Shown piece after piece: positions 41,511 through 53,218 of a DNA stretch of 64,000 bases. The notes under the pieces are model-generated. The model was not told where the DNA came from. It did no database searches and was given only the letters and a program-made list of their open reading frames with translations. Source of the DNA: Spongilla lacustris (Eukaryota; Porifera; Demospongiae; Spongillida; Spongillidae); contig OX442416.1 in the NCBI GenBank assembly GCA_949361645.1, positions 5,896,362 to 5,960,361 on the forward strand, read 5' to 3'. Made by a program: the position numbers and the translations under genes. The first letter of the stretch is position 1. Every line of letters begins with the position of its first letter.

Positions 41511-41724
41511 CAAGTAGGCAATGCCGAGAAACGCGAAATTGCATTTCCATATTAAAGTTTATTGCTCCTGCAGACAGCAATGGGACATTAAAAAGGCACC
41601 ATCCAGTGGAAACCTTGGACAGTGCAGTCAATGCAAAGAGTGGTACCATATGAGATGTGAAAGTATCACAGAGAAGCAAATGAAATCAATTTGGACATGT
41701 AAACGCTGCAAAGAACTTTGATTT
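41511..41724 (+). pseudogene. PHD-finger exon, 3' half of split Ulp1-PHD gene
   Basis: A frame from 41521 encodes 66 residues: VYCSCRQQW, then GQCSQCKEWYHMRCESI and WTCKRCKEL, a PHD finger (C4HC3). If the Gypsy element and one target copy are removed, the Ulp1 frame at 36912 enters this frame directly, with only one TAG stop ten bases after the junction. Ulp1-like domain plus C-terminal PHD is an arrangement seen in transposon-derived proteins (my recollection, not verified here). The ATG at 41521 may be fortuitous. Confidence 0.65.
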
Positions 41725-42290
41725 ATATTTTATGCTATCATTCTCCTGTGTATATAAAGTATGTGATTTTGAATCAAAGCTGCAAGTTTTTCAGAGCGAA
41801 GCATATGAAGAGGGAGGTCAATTAGGCAAAGTGTTCTTCCAGGCTGCCAAATCTTAAGGGACCTACATTTTTGCATGCACAAAGATAACTCTCTAACAAA
41901 ACACACTAGCTCATTCTATAATGTCCCCCCTCATAACATTTTATTTCATCTATGACAAGGCTGCATGGGAAACATTTCATGCAATCCTAATATGGACATG
42001 CAGTGTACAATAGCGTGGTATTTTCAAATACGTATACCGTATCGTACACGGCGGGATCGCGCGCGTTGACACCATTACTCAGTAGTTCCTATATCCGTCG
42101 TCAAAGCTGCATGTCGTTCCACCACTTGAAATGCTCGTTGAAACCAATACTGACATGCACACATACACGAAGATTTAGAATTTTTTTGCATTTTAAAAAT
42201 ACACAGCTTTTATCCTTTCCGTGGTTGCGTGCCGGGATAGTATAACCCATCAGTCGGGTACCCAGACAATAACCCATCCTTAATAGCATA
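41725..42290. other. Non-coding stretch after the PHD exon
   Basis: A TATATAAAG word near 41752 and AT-rich sequence; no gene or element border recognised. Confidence 0.4.
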
Positions 42291-42294
42291 ACCA

Positions 42295-42510
42295 TCCTGC
42301 GTCCAGAGTGGGAATAGTGTAAAAAAAAAAAAAAACAAACCTTATACTGGGATTGAGCGTCCAGGGTGGGAATAGATATGATTCTACCCTGGTTTTGTCG
42401 ATGACGTATGAATTGAATTATTGCTTCAACATGGTTTTTGTTCGACGGAACCAGCTGGGATAGAACCATACGTATATTCCACTATCCTGCATGGACGCAC
42501 AATCCAGGTA
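42295..42510. repeat. Imperfect inverted repeats, possible MITE
   Basis: GCGTCCAGGGTGGGAATAG (near 42357) has an inverted partner GGACGC...CCACTATCCTGCATGGACGC (near 42475-42497). A direct copy, GCGTCCAGAGTGGGAATAG, lies near 42299. The borders are unclear. Confidence 0.4.
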
Positions 42511-42629
42511 GGATGGTTTGTGCGCTATATAAGCTAGGACGGGTTTTGTTAAAAACTAGCCAAAAATATCCATGCAGGTTGGACGCCCGGTTTATAACTG
42601 TTTCCTTTGTTATCCGGATAGGTAGGATA

Positions 42630-43400
42630 TTGCGCCCTAGTGTGGAGTATCCGGGGGGGACATTTTACCCTAGGGGGGGACAGTTTGCCCCAGTGCAGAA
42701 TGTCCGGGGGGACATTGTACACTAGCAATGTTGCCGCGAAATAACCTTCATCCTTAATCGTCTCTATCGCGATACATCGCGATATGAGCAATTAATCGCG
42801 ATATATTAAATTATTCATGATCAATTATCGCTTGGTTATTAAACGTTGGGGTGAATAGTTACGGTACAGGTATACGTGTACTTACGCTAAATGTACTTGC
42901 GTTGATCACAAAGCCTTCAAAACTGCCGTATGGGAGGCTTTGGATGGCACCAAAAAAATCAATTGGTTTTTTACATGATAGCTTGCGCAATGTTCCCAAG
43001 CAGCCTGTCAGCAGAAAATCAATATGATCCATTTTTTGTGCTGGAGGAATCGTGAGTCTTATACGTCCCTACCATATGCTAAACCAGCAAGCAAGTATTT
43101 TTGCATTTTTGCTTAGGTATATTCCTTAAGACGAAAAGGTTGCGCCCGTGGGGGCGTGGCATCTTGCATGCATTGTCAAATGTGTTTTTCTAAGGCAAAA
43201 TTCAAATCGAACTGGTTTAACTGTAACAGTTCATTGATATACCTAAATGTATGCTTATTCTCTGCTCGTTTGTAAATTTTATTTCTGTATATCTTTGCTT
43301 ACGTCCGTACACTCGCGATATAAACATTTAATCGCGATATATCGCGGCAACACTATACACTAGTGCAGAATGTCCGGGGGGGGGGGGACATTTCGCATGG
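42630..43400. repeat. G-rich tandem stretch flanking a MITE
   Basis: GTCCGGGGGGGACATT-type units with CAGTGCAGAATGTCCGGGG occur both before 42725 and after 43363. The MITE at 42726-43355 splits this array. Confidence 0.6.
42726..43355. mobile_element. hAT-like non-autonomous element, 630 bp
   Basis: It starts CAATGTTGCCGCGA and ends TCGCGGCAACACTA, inverted termini that fit the hAT-type CAGTGTTGCC pattern loosely. An 8-bp direct repeat TACACTAG flanks it (42718-42725 and 43356-43363), the target-site length of hAT elements. It has ATCGCGATATATCGCGAT-type internal palindromes near both ends and no coding capacity. Confidence 0.8.
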
Positions 43401-44586
43401 GGGAACAATCCACCCTCCCACACCGGCTTTAAAGCGGGTCAGGTGATGAATCGGGTTGCAATTGATCGGCTTTAAAGCCGGTGTCACAGACATACGGGTC
43501 CCCCCCCCCCCCCCCCCCCCCCCCGTCCCCCCGTCCCCCCATTTTGGGTCCGGGGGTACCCATATGCCTAGATGTATTATCCCGGACCCAAATGCCTACT
43601 GAGGCAACCGGGTCCCCTCCGGACCCAGCTGCCATTTTACAAAGAAAGCATACATGCTTCGTGACCACAGGCATCCGCTCGATGAGGCGCACAGCGGGGG
43701 GGGGGAGGTGGGCGTATGCCCACCTTTCCCCCCCCCCCCCCCCCCCCCGCTCCCCCCCCGCCCTGCGTACCCCAACTAATTAATATCCATAGCATTATAC
43801 CGGTTAACAATCGATTGCATTGAGTACCTACTTTGTTATTGAACGGCACAACAAACGATACGCATGGGGACTACGAGTGATTCCCCGTCCATGGTATATC
43901 GCTCGTAGAAGAGTGGTACATGTATATGCCGCTCAATAACGATGGCTTGCTTGTGACTTCAAAACTGTGTACTTTTTATAGTACTGTCGGAGGCACTGAA
44001 TTTGCATGTGGCTTTCATGCAGATCAGGAAATATTCCATGCACTGCACTGAAAGCTTCCGCGTCTCGCGCGGGATGGCTGGTTGATGTAATTATAATTAT
44101 CTACGTTGCCTCCGGAGCCCTGTATAAAAATGAGCGGAAGCCTATGCTTTGACAGATGTGCATGGCTGAGAACATGCAGAATGATGCAGTGAAGAAAGTT
44201 TCCTAGCGCGGTGTCACAAAATTACATTGCATGCGATCCATTAAGTCCTATATGATACAAAGAAACATGCAGTTGTGTACTACTTGAACATGACCCATTC
44301 ATTGTTCATACTGATATGCTCAACATGTTTTTTAAAAATAAAAGTATTATCGTTATCATAACAGGATAATTACACAACAATAATACACTAAATAATAAGT
44401 ACCTAAGCCTAACTAATGTTTCAGACTACTCAAATGATTGGGGCACACTTCTCGTCAAAATAGCTCTTGCTATGCTACGAGTTAGCACCAGACTAAGTCT
44501 GCCAAAAAGATCAGCCAGTGTCATAGGGTACACGGTCCGGCCCAAATTTCGGTCCGGCGGACCGTATTCCCTATAAGGGAATACGA

Positions 44587-44627
<41 letters not shown>

Positions 44628-45280
44628 ACCCAACTCCCTAGGGAACACGGTCCGTGTAAAATATTATACATCCAGGGAATACAGTCCGGGGGAGGAGGCG
44701 GATTCAATTCCCTGACAGAAAGGAGATTTGATTTTGACAACCACTGGTAATCATAGTGTGTATAATTAAAAAGAGAAGTCGATCCTGACCGAAATCGCAA
44801 CCGTTAGCGTTTGACAAGCACTGGTAATTATAATTAAAAAGAGAAAACGATTCTCAGCGAAATAGTAACCGTTAAGGCATGCAGATAAATTTATAATGAA
44901 AACAATTTTAACACAAAACAGAAGTTCTGGAAGTTATATAATGAAAGCAATTTAAAACCAAGACAGAAGTTCATTCACGGCATCAGATGTTTAATGTATG
45001 AATAGCTAATTTATAATTTAAACACAAGACAGAATTTATATAATGAAAACATTTTAAAAACAAGACAGAAGTTCTTTCATGACATCAGATGTTTAATTGG
45101 AGGTGGCAGTGCTCCTTTCTCCTGTTCTTAGCATGACGAGTGTTCTAAAGAATGATTTTGACTCGTTGTCTACTGACAGATTGCTCTTAAAAATTCCTTC
45201 AGGATAATAAAAAGTTCATATGGAATAATTTGTTGCATGCATTCTTTGTAGGAAAACAAGCCTCTTTTTCAGAGCGTATT
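43364..45280. other. Low-complexity intergenic region with C homopolymers
   Basis: C runs near 43501, 43730 and 44588-44625 are set in GGACCC/GGTCCG-rich sequence. Near 44530-44690 the motif GGGAAYACGGTCCG recurs in both orientations. AT-rich short direct repeats (ACAAGACAGAAGTTC) lie near 44920-45080. No gene was recognised; the open frames over the C runs are artefacts. Confidence 0.6.
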
Positions 45281-45293
45281 TGAACAATGTACT

Positions 45294-45641
45294 TCATGTC
45301 ACTAAATCAATATTGACAAGAATGTTAGTATCCACACAATATTGGCTTACTTGCTGGCATGTGGTAGCATGGTGGCCTAGGGGATCTAGGATGGAATCTG
45401 GGCAAAGGGAACACTGTGAGCCACCTGAAGTGTCTAAGCCAAGCCACCATTTGAGAGCAACATGGTACTGGTTTGGCTCAAAGTGGAGGCCTAGACCTTC
45501 TGAGGGGACAACTGAAAGCCACGAGGAAGAATGAGGGGCAGAGATGGATAGAAGGCGTGCCCTATCCGCCACTGATGACACGTTGAAAAGGGCATGGAAT
45601 TGAAAATCATCCAATTTTGAGGATAGAGCCCTTTGCCTCAA
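45294..45641 (-). pseudogene. Non-LTR retrotransposon C-terminal fragment
   Basis: 115 residues reading SSWLSVVPSEGLGLHFEPNQ, then ALKWWLGLDT and CSLCPDSILDPLGHHATTC, a Cys/His motif of the form found C-terminal to reverse transcriptases in some invertebrate LINE-like ORFs (from memory, moderate certainty). The reverse transcriptase itself is absent, and the frame decays after the last Cys. Confidence 0.5.
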
Positions 45642-45818
45642 AGGGGAAGTTAAAATGGAATCCAGAGAAATTAAATCAGAAGGAGCAACAATGTCTCAGG
45701 AATGTAATTAACGTGACGTCACGCAAACTCTCGAATTTGATTGGAGCCGCCGACATTCCAGCGGACAGGAACAACTTTGATCGACTTGTTTACGTTACAT
45801 ACAATGTATGTTATTCCG
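45642..45818. other. Short stretch, nothing recognised
   Basis: No repeat border or coding signal. Confidence 0.4.
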
Positions 45819-45870
45819 TACTGTAAGCGATGATCACCGTTTCGTACATTTGGGTCTGGGTACGAAACTA
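45819..45870. repeat. Half copy of the 126-bp palindromic element
   Basis: TACTGTAAGCGATGATCACC... to GGGTCTGGGTACGAAACTA matches one arm of the palindrome at 47444-47569 with a few changes. The second arm is missing. Confidence 0.75.
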
Positions 45871-46140
45871 CGTCTACGCCGCCTATATTAGTATATAGCT
45901 ATGTTAAGATCCGCTCGTACATGTATAGGTTACTTACTTACAAAACTGGCCACGGTTGGGGATTAATAACCGGTCAAATTCCCGTACAAATCCCGACATT
46001 GGCCCCAATGGGCAGGCACATAATTCGGGCGACATAAGTCGCCCACGCAGTTCAAGGGTTAATGGCTGTGTACCTCTGACGTCGCAAATTAATCCTGACA
46101 TGATCGACAAAACATAATCCGCCACGAAGACAAGTAGCAC

Positions 46141-46376
46141 CAGGGGCGGCGGAAGGTATTTTTAAGTGGGGGGGGGGGGGGGGGGGGGGGGGGGGGTAAG
46201 TCTATGAATATATAATGAGTGGGCGTGGTAGATAGTGGTTGCGCACGCAAAAATGAACCGCTTGTTGAGTAGCTACTTAACGGTTCACACTTTTAATATC
46301 ATCCGATTTCCGTTCTCTTTGGTTATAATGTACAACACGGTTTGTTACGGCTAATAATAATTTTACTCGGTAAATT

Positions 46377-46411
<35 letters not shown>

Positions 46412-46432
46412 TACCCCCCGGTTCCGCCGCTG
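46141..46432. mobile_element. 292-bp MITE with G and C runs at the ends
   Basis: It begins CAGGGGCGGCGGAAGG and ends TTCCGCCGCTG, imperfect inverted termini. A G run (near 46168-46196) and a C run (46380-46411) mirror each other inside. AGCAC flanks both ends (46135-46139 or so, and 46433-46437), a possible short target duplication. Confidence 0.6.
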
Positions 46433-46916
46433 AGCACTGACATCAAGTACAAAATGAATGATAAATGAATGCCTAAATAATATTCCACAATGTGGTACCT
46501 TCGCCACTTCTGGTGCAGGTGTTACAAGTAACCGGAAATTGACCCCCAAAAATTTACTACGCGTATACGAGTGTCTCATTAATAACTAAACTTCCGCAAT
46601 GTTTCGCTGTATAGAAATACCTTACAGATGTTCCATCGTAAATACAGCAAAAGTGAAACTTGTCACTTCTTAACGAAACTTCAAATAGAAAAGCATGTTA
46701 TTGTAGGAGCGAGTGTAGGAGCTATTACGGTGAAGTTATACCATGTTGACTCCTCCCCCCCCACTTCATGTGTGACGTCAGCAGTATAAGGTCTATTAAA
46801 AGTTCTTGGTAATTGTAATAATTTTTAAAATAAAATTAAACAATCCTGCATGGGTATAGTGCCGATAAGCTAGCTTCGAAGCCCCATTGTAATCCCATGG
46901 ACACATCCATCATAAG
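46433..46916. other. Region upstream of the ankyrin gene
   Basis: No gene recognised; probably contains the promoter and 5' leader of the ankyrin gene. No clear TATA box was seen. Confidence 0.4.
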
Positions 46917-46944
46917 ATGTACGCTACGAAGAAGTTAGAAGTCG
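46917..46944 (+). CDS. Ankyrin-repeat gene, exon 1 (start)
   Basis: ATG at 46917 encodes MYATKKLEV plus one base, followed by a GTAAGT donor. It joins in frame to exon 2 across a 122-bp intron. The start choice rests on this frame fit; an upstream non-coding exon is possible. Confidence 0.6.
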
Positions 46945-47066
46945 GTAAGTTACCGGGGTATTTTTACGAGCTCATGAAGCGGGATATCCCCTTCATATAG
47001 TCACTGTACCGTCGACTTACATGTATTAACATGGGTATTATCGCTCGTATGATTTCTAAACTTCAG

Positions 47067-47170
47067 TTAGACTTAAAGAGCAGAAGCTTCGAGATGCGGC
47101 ACAGAGAGGTGATATTCGCGAGGTGGCGAGGTTGGTCAAAAGTGGAGTATCTGTAAATTCAGCTAGCGAG
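47067..47170 (+). CDS. Ankyrin-repeat gene, exon 2
   Basis: Acceptor TAAACTTCAG, donor GTGAGC. With exon 1 it encodes LKEQKLRDAAQRGDIREVAR, then LVKSGVSVNSASE, an N-terminal capping-type ankyrin repeat. It ends in phase 0, matching all following exons. It lies outside the duplicated arms, so only the plus-strand locus has it. Confidence 0.75.
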
Positions 47171-47443
47171 GTGAGCTATACGTATAGTGATTGCATGGAT
47201 ATTGTTAGAAGAAAACACAAGCTGTCAGGTGTACGTGTCACAGGCACTACTAGTCTAGGCACTTGTCTGGGCGCTGTTTGGGTTAAAGCCCACAGGAATC
47301 CGTCCAATTATATTCCCATGTACCACTGTACTTTGTATATGGTATGATGGTTGGCTTGGGAATCCTATGAGGGCATGTATGCCAGTATACAGTTTAAAAA
47401 ATAAGGATAATCAAAGGTTTTAAAATGTAGTCCAAACATTAAG

Positions 47444-47569
47444 TAGTCTCGTACCCAGACCCAAATGTACGTAACGATGATTATCGCTTACAGTATAACA
47501 TCACGTACGTGATGTTATACTGTAAGCGATAATCATCGTTACGTACATTTGGGTCTGGGTACGAGACTA
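47444..47569. mobile_element. 126-bp perfect palindrome with 9-bp target duplication
   Basis: TAGTCTCGTACCCAGACCC... reads as its own reverse complement to ...GGGTCTGGGTACGAGACTA, with the centre at CACGTACGTG. The 9-bp direct repeat AACATTAAG flanks it at 47435-47443 and 47570-47578. A 9-bp duplication is typical of Mutator-like elements. It lies in intron 2 of the ankyrin gene. It has no coding capacity. Confidence 0.88.
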
Positions 47570-48783
47570 AACATTAAGCACATACGTATACATGTATAGA
47601 CATTGTTTGCTGTTTGCATGGCCCATCAAAGTCAATAAGAAATTTAAGCACATACAGCTGTACATGAATTTGAAGGCATGTGGTCAGCTATAAATTAATC
47701 ACTGAAACTTCATTTATTCACTTAATATACTTCACACTCTTATGTGATCTCTGCAAATAGCAGGTAACACCATGTAGCTAGGAGGCATGATATTTTTCTC
47801 AAATCAAAATTTCTGGTTTTCCTGATCTACTCTTTGTGTGATATGCTGTACCTCTGTTGTGAGCACAATCACCATCAGCTTGTTCAACATGTGTTCCAAT
47901 GATATAAATATGAACTACGTGTAGTACCACATACAAGTGTAGTTTGGTGGCAGCAGTGCATTCTGCGTATGCTATTATTTACCTTACTCAGTGTAAGTTC
48001 CTGTTAAATACAAACAGCCTAGCACATGTTGTGTGTGTTTTTTTTAATTTGTCGTATGTTTATGGGAATTATTATATTAGAAATAAATACATTCTACACG
48101 CCGGCATGCATGCAGTTTACTAAGGAATTCATGGTATCTACAGTTGTACAACTAAATTTTAGCTCCAGCTGTTACACAGATTAAGATCATCACGTCACTG
48201 CCTATACATGTAGCAACATAATATGTTTTGTAGATTGTAATACTTTTATGATATGGGACAGACATACCACAGGTATATACAATGTAAGTTTACAGTATTC
48301 AATGTACAGTGTTGCAATAGTACCCAAGTATCATGTACTGTACATGTACATATGTATGTGTACATTGTACATGTACATATGTATGTGTACAGTGTACCCA
48401 CCACGTTGAATGCAACTTTAGGATAAATATCAGGAGGTAATTGTTTTGTTAATAAGGCCCAGCACACATGCGACAATATTGGTGGCAGTATTGGAATTGC
48501 TGGCATGGCCTTAGAGAGTTTAGAAAAACGAAGCTTCATGAAAAACTTAATGCAAAAGTCCCCAAAATGATACATTGATCATTAATGATTAAGGCATCCT
48601 AACCTGTCCTGAGGTTTTTAAACAATCAAGAACTGAAATAGACCCAGGGAAACATATACAAATGTAGCATGTTGTGCTTTCTGTTTCTATCCCCCATTAG
48701 CTCAGGCAGACTTTGATCTGTCATATGTCCATTGTACCCACCATGATGTTCACTGAACTACATGTATTGTACTCACATTCCAG

Positions 48784-48885
48784 TTTGGTATTACTCCATT
48801 ACACCTTGCTGCAGAGGAAGGTCATACTACTTGTGTGGAACGTCTCCTTTCCACTCCTGGTATGGTTGTGAACATTACGGATAGG
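48784..48885 (+). CDS. Ankyrin-repeat gene, exon 3
   Basis: 102 bp, phase 0, acceptor ACATTCCAG, donor GTAAGT. It encodes FGITPLHLAAEEGHTTCVER and the remainder LLSTPGMVVNITDR, one complete ankyrin repeat with the TPLHLAA and GH signature. The inverted-duplication breakpoint (48834) lies in the middle of this exon. Confidence 0.85.
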
Positions 48886-49585
48886 GTAAGTTGTTGCTCT
48901 GTGAATAATATCGATGCATTAGGGATGTACGTGTACACTGTACATGCTAATAAAGGTATGTGGGATGGGATGCACATGCCTTTAGGAACAGTGAGAGGGA
49001 TGTAGACCTGTGATCAAGTGGTAGAGTTTTGATTTGTGAGAGAACAACAGCACAGAATGTAATGTCTTTGCTGAAGTACAAGCCTGTATATAGTTCACAC
49101 ATAAAGGAACATAACAATAGCATGGATGTAAATTGCGGTGGGGGTATGCATATTCGATATTCAATTTGTGGTACCTCAGCTGATGAGGTCCTACTGTACA
49201 TTGGTGTAAATGGGACTTGTGTAAGAAGAGGTTTTTGTATCTTTAGAACTTAGGAATTCATGAGCATAGTATGGAAGCATAATACATCATACTGCATGCA
49301 TGTACGTCTAGGGCACCAGAAGGTGGCTTGATGCACATGGAGGGGGGGAGGGGTGAATGATGACATCCTCAAATGTGAGGCGAAGACTTGCATGTTACAT
49401 GTTCTTGTTATTTTAGCCCTCAAAGTTGGCACAACTTTATGAAGTACATTCAGTGTATTACACATATGTAACTCGTACATGTACATGAATTTACTATATT
49501 ACACATATGTAACTCGTACATGTACATGAATTTACTATATTTTTTTACATGTACATGTACATGTGCAACCATTTTTTGATGGAAG

Positions 49586-49684
49586 TATGGTACTACTCCA
49601 TTACACTATGCTGCAAAGGGAGGTCATACTACATGTGTGGAACGTCTCCTTTCCACTCCTGGTATTGATGTGAATAAGGATAAG
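49586..49684 (+). CDS. Ankyrin-repeat gene, exon 4
   Basis: 99 bp, phase 0, acceptor GGAAG (weak pyrimidine tract), donor GTGAGT. It encodes YGTTPLHYAAKGGHTTCVER, then LLSTPGIDVNKDK. It is one codon shorter at the C-terminal loop than neighbouring repeats. Confidence 0.8.
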
Positions 49685-50265
49685 GTGAGTTGGTCCATTG
49701 GATGTGCATGAATGCTACAAATACAAATACAATTCCCTTAGGAACATATGCATGTACGTGTAGATGTATATCAGGTATATGCATCATGTGCTTAGGAACT
49801 GGTAGTGTGAGAGAGCATCAGCACAGAATGTAACATCTTTGCTCAAATACAAGCCTAAATGGTACTCAAAACTGACAATGAATAGAAAATGACAGATACC
49901 TATGTGTATGGTAATGTAGAACAAGCATACATTTGGATAAAGATGAGGTCCCCAGACCTTGGAACAGACAAAAATATACTGTACTTAGTAATGGTTACTA
50001 ATATTATCTGTACCTGAAATCACCCCTGAAATGAGGGTTCACATTATAAGCCAATTACATCAAGTAGTACAGTGAATATATGGCATCCTAACCTGTCCTG
50101 TAACGGGTAGTTCCTCGGGCTTTGAAACAACCAATAGCTGAAACAGATCCAGGGAAACATATAACCTGTTGCACTTCAAGTTTATAGCCCTCATTAGCTC
50201 AGGCAGACTTAGTTCATACATGGATCATGTTCATTGCACACATAACGATTTTGACTGAACTCTAG

Positions 50266-50370
50266 TGGCCTGGTGATACTCCATTACATCTTGCTGCAAA
50301 GGGAGGTCATACTGCATGTGTTGAACGTCTCCTTTCCACTCCTGGTATTGACGTGAACATTAAGAATAAG
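50266..50370 (+). CDS. Ankyrin-repeat gene, exon 5
   Basis: 105 bp, phase 0, acceptor CTCTAG, donor GTGAGT. It encodes WPGDTPLHLAAKGGHTACVE, then RLLSTPGIDVNIKNK, one ankyrin repeat close to consensus. Intron 5, which follows, is where the Gypsy element sits in the inverted copy but not here. Confidence 0.85.
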
Positions 50371-50726
50371 GTGAGTTGGTCTATGAAATATCACATACAT
50401 GTACATGTACATGTATGCATGTAACATGAACATAGTCTAAATCTAAATACTGTTGTGGGTATGTGTGCATTGTAATTATTTTAATTTTATTATTACAGCA
50501 AAGAAGACATGTTTTGTAGCCAAATAAAACAAGCGTAACAAGCAATTGCTTGTGAGAGTACATGTGTCGGATGATTTGGTGACCCCCCGGATCAGGTGAC
50601 TCCTGGTCACTGTATCTTAGGATACAGTGACCGGGAGTGGAATAGGGACCGTGTCTTCCTCCAGGCTGCAGTCTAGGTGTTAGTAATGTATTGTATTAAA
50701 ACTTACCTGCAAGTGGACCATTATGC

Positions 50727-50763
50727 TAACCCTAACCCTTGTAAAATTACCCTAACCCTAACC
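50727..50763. repeat. Short interstitial CCCTAA repeats (right copy)
   Basis: CTAACCCTAACCC on both sides of TTGTAAAATTA, matching 28829-28866. Confidence 0.8.
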
Positions 50764-50997
50764 CAGCGGCTTTGCTTGAATCCAGCTTATGGGTACCTGC
50801 TAATCAAAAATTGATTGGAATTGGGTGGAAGTTATAACTGCCCTTATGGGCAACTGCTTGCTAATCACGATAGAGGGTGAATCAAGCACAATGACACCAC
50901 ACATATCCAGAGAATTAGCACAGCATTCCATATGTTGGTTCACACAAGCTGTGTGGTCTTATAGCATGCAGAGATGTAGATGTAACAATTCTATAAA

Positions 50998-51140
50998 TCT
51001 TCTCCCTTCCCTCTCCCCCTCCTCTCCCATCTCCTCCCCTCCCCTCCCTCTCCCCCGCCTCTCCTCTCTCCTCCCCTCCCCTCCTCTCCCCTCCCTCTCC
51101 CCCGCCTCTCCTCTCCTCTCCCTCTCCCATCTTCACCCTC
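50998..51140. repeat. Pyrimidine tract (right copy)
   Basis: Counterpart of the purine tract at 23996-24150, inside intron 5 of the ankyrin gene. The open frames over it are low-complexity. Confidence 0.9.
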
Positions 51141-52055
51141 CCTAGCTCCCCTGACAAAATTTTTGAAACTATACATTTTGGATACTTGCAGCTCACTGTT
51201 GCTTTCATGCAGACTATAGTGTAATGAACTATATTAATTGTATAAGCGTAAACTAAACCTGCATCATGTACCATAAGAGATCATGATCGGAAATATAGTG
51301 AAGGGAGTCACCGTATCCAATAGGGGGTTATCATCCCAGGAGGTATGACCTCTCCGCCTGGTCATTGTATCCTAGGATCCAGTGACCTGGGGTCACCAGA
51401 TCAAAGGTTAGCATGACCGACGAGCCCTCCAATCCTCCAACACCAGACGTATAAAATTTTCCCAAAATGTTGGAACTGAAAATGGCCGATGGCTGCCTGC
51501 TGCTCTTTTCCAAAATACTAAACATACATGTACATGATTGGCCAGTCAATCATTTTATTCAGTAATTGCACTTTTGTATGGCCGAGCTTAAGTATCATAT
51601 ACATGTATGTACATGTACATGTAACTCAACTTGATCCCTCAAATGGCAATTTGAGGCATATGTTTATTGTACCAGACCCTTTAAGTCATATGTGTAGTTA
51701 AGGGGTTGTGTGCACAATTACGCAATCAGCAACCAGTGCAACAGTAAATAAGAAGGACGTAACTTTGAAAACGTTCCAATAGTGGCATACTGAAATGGAT
51801 CTAGAATTCAGAACAATATCTTGCCTTTATAGTTCAGAGGTGATTGATGCCAGTGAATTGATTTACATAGACATGTATGTGAAGTAGCACAGTGACTGTC
51901 ACATCCTGCCCAGCATGTAAATATAGTTTATCTGGTTGGTTTTGAGCAACATGTAGTCTCTTGCACTTTCAGTTTCTAGCCCTCAACATTTCCAGTCCAA
52001 CCAATTATGACCATGTACTAGATGAACATGTGTACATCTCTTGTACCCACTCCAG

Positions 52056-52160
52056 CATGAAGGTAATACTCCATTACACCTTGCTGCAAGGGGAGGTCAT
52101 GCTGCTTGTGTGGAATGTCTCCTTTCCACTCCTGGTATTAATGTGAACATTAAAAATAGG
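52056..52160 (+). CDS. Ankyrin-repeat gene, exon 6
   Basis: 105 bp, phase 0, acceptor CCACTCCAG, donor GTGAGT. It encodes HEGNTPLHLAARGGHAACVE, then CLLSTPGINVNIKNR, one ankyrin repeat. Confidence 0.85.
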
Positions 52161-53116
52161 GTGAGTTCATGAATAGGATTGATTGTACATCGACATGTAC
52201 ATGTATTTGAACAGTTAGGTTCAAGCAAATACATGTGTAAGTCATAAAACACACCATGTAATAATTATTTCATATGTACTGTACAGGATGTTCGTGAAAT
52301 TATTTAATTGTTGTTACAAGTTCTAGCAGCAAAAGAAGACAAGCTGGCAATATCATCTTTTTAAAATGTTCTCCTAAATCCTAGTACTTTAGGGGTAATA
52401 ATTGTATCTTGATTTAGTGGTTACATTCCATTAGGTGTTTTTGGAAGTTAGTATTTCATTTGATTATTTATTTTGTTATATATAATGGAAGTTGATAGTT
52501 CCGTACACACAGCAAAGTTAAACACTGCCTGTAGACAAAATGGCTCACATCAGGGTCTAATTCAATATGCTGTAAATTTGTTTTATATTGATAGAGTTAG
52601 GGAGCCTCGATGTAGTGGCTATCGTAGTTTTATTTTAGTTAACTAAATATTAAATGAATGTTTACATCAGCATTTCAGCCTACATTTTAGCAACAATTAT
52701 CAGTTAATTAATAACTGTGTGTCATTAATTTACATGTATGAACAATTTTCCTTTGATTATGGAACACCCTGTACATGTTTTGGCCTATTGATAGCAGAGT
52801 TCTTACCAGGACTAACCTTAGCCTCCCAGTGAGGGCTACCATGGCTTCAGAATGAGGTCACATACAGTTGTACATTGGCTCACAACAGCAACCTTTCACT
52901 ATTGCATTCTTCAGTATCTGGCTGATGATGGCATATGGTTGTGCCGTGTCTTTGGGAAGTCTCCAGATAATGGTATTCGCTTTGTCTGAACGCAAATTAA
53001 CATAGAAATGAAAGACTTTTGCTATAGAAATATTAACTTTGTAGTGCATGTACATGTACATGTATGTTTGAAGGGCCATTTACAACATGTATATTGTACA
53101 TTTTCATCCACTCCAG

Positions 53117-53218
53117 GATGGTACTACTCCATTACACCTTGCTGATACGGGAGGTTATACTACATGTACTTGTGTGGACCTTCTTCTTTCCTCTCCTGTC
53201 ATGGATGTAGATATTCAG
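53117..53218 (+). CDS. Ankyrin-repeat gene, exon 7
   Basis: 102 bp, acceptor CCACTCCAG, donor GTTGGT (less standard). It encodes DGTTPLHLADTGGYTTCTCV, then DLLLSSPVMDVDIQ. It departs most from consensus (AD for AA, an added TC, SPVMDVDI), so it may be a decaying or specialised repeat. Confidence 0.7.

Noticed and set aside
43481..44800. Open frames with poly-Pro or poly-Gly
   Set aside because: They are caused by C homopolymers; no other coding signal.
47949..48600. Search for a further ankyrin exon between exons 2 and 3
   Set aside because: No TPLHLAA-like segment with splice sites was found; the frame at 48246-48575 is acatgt-rich noise.
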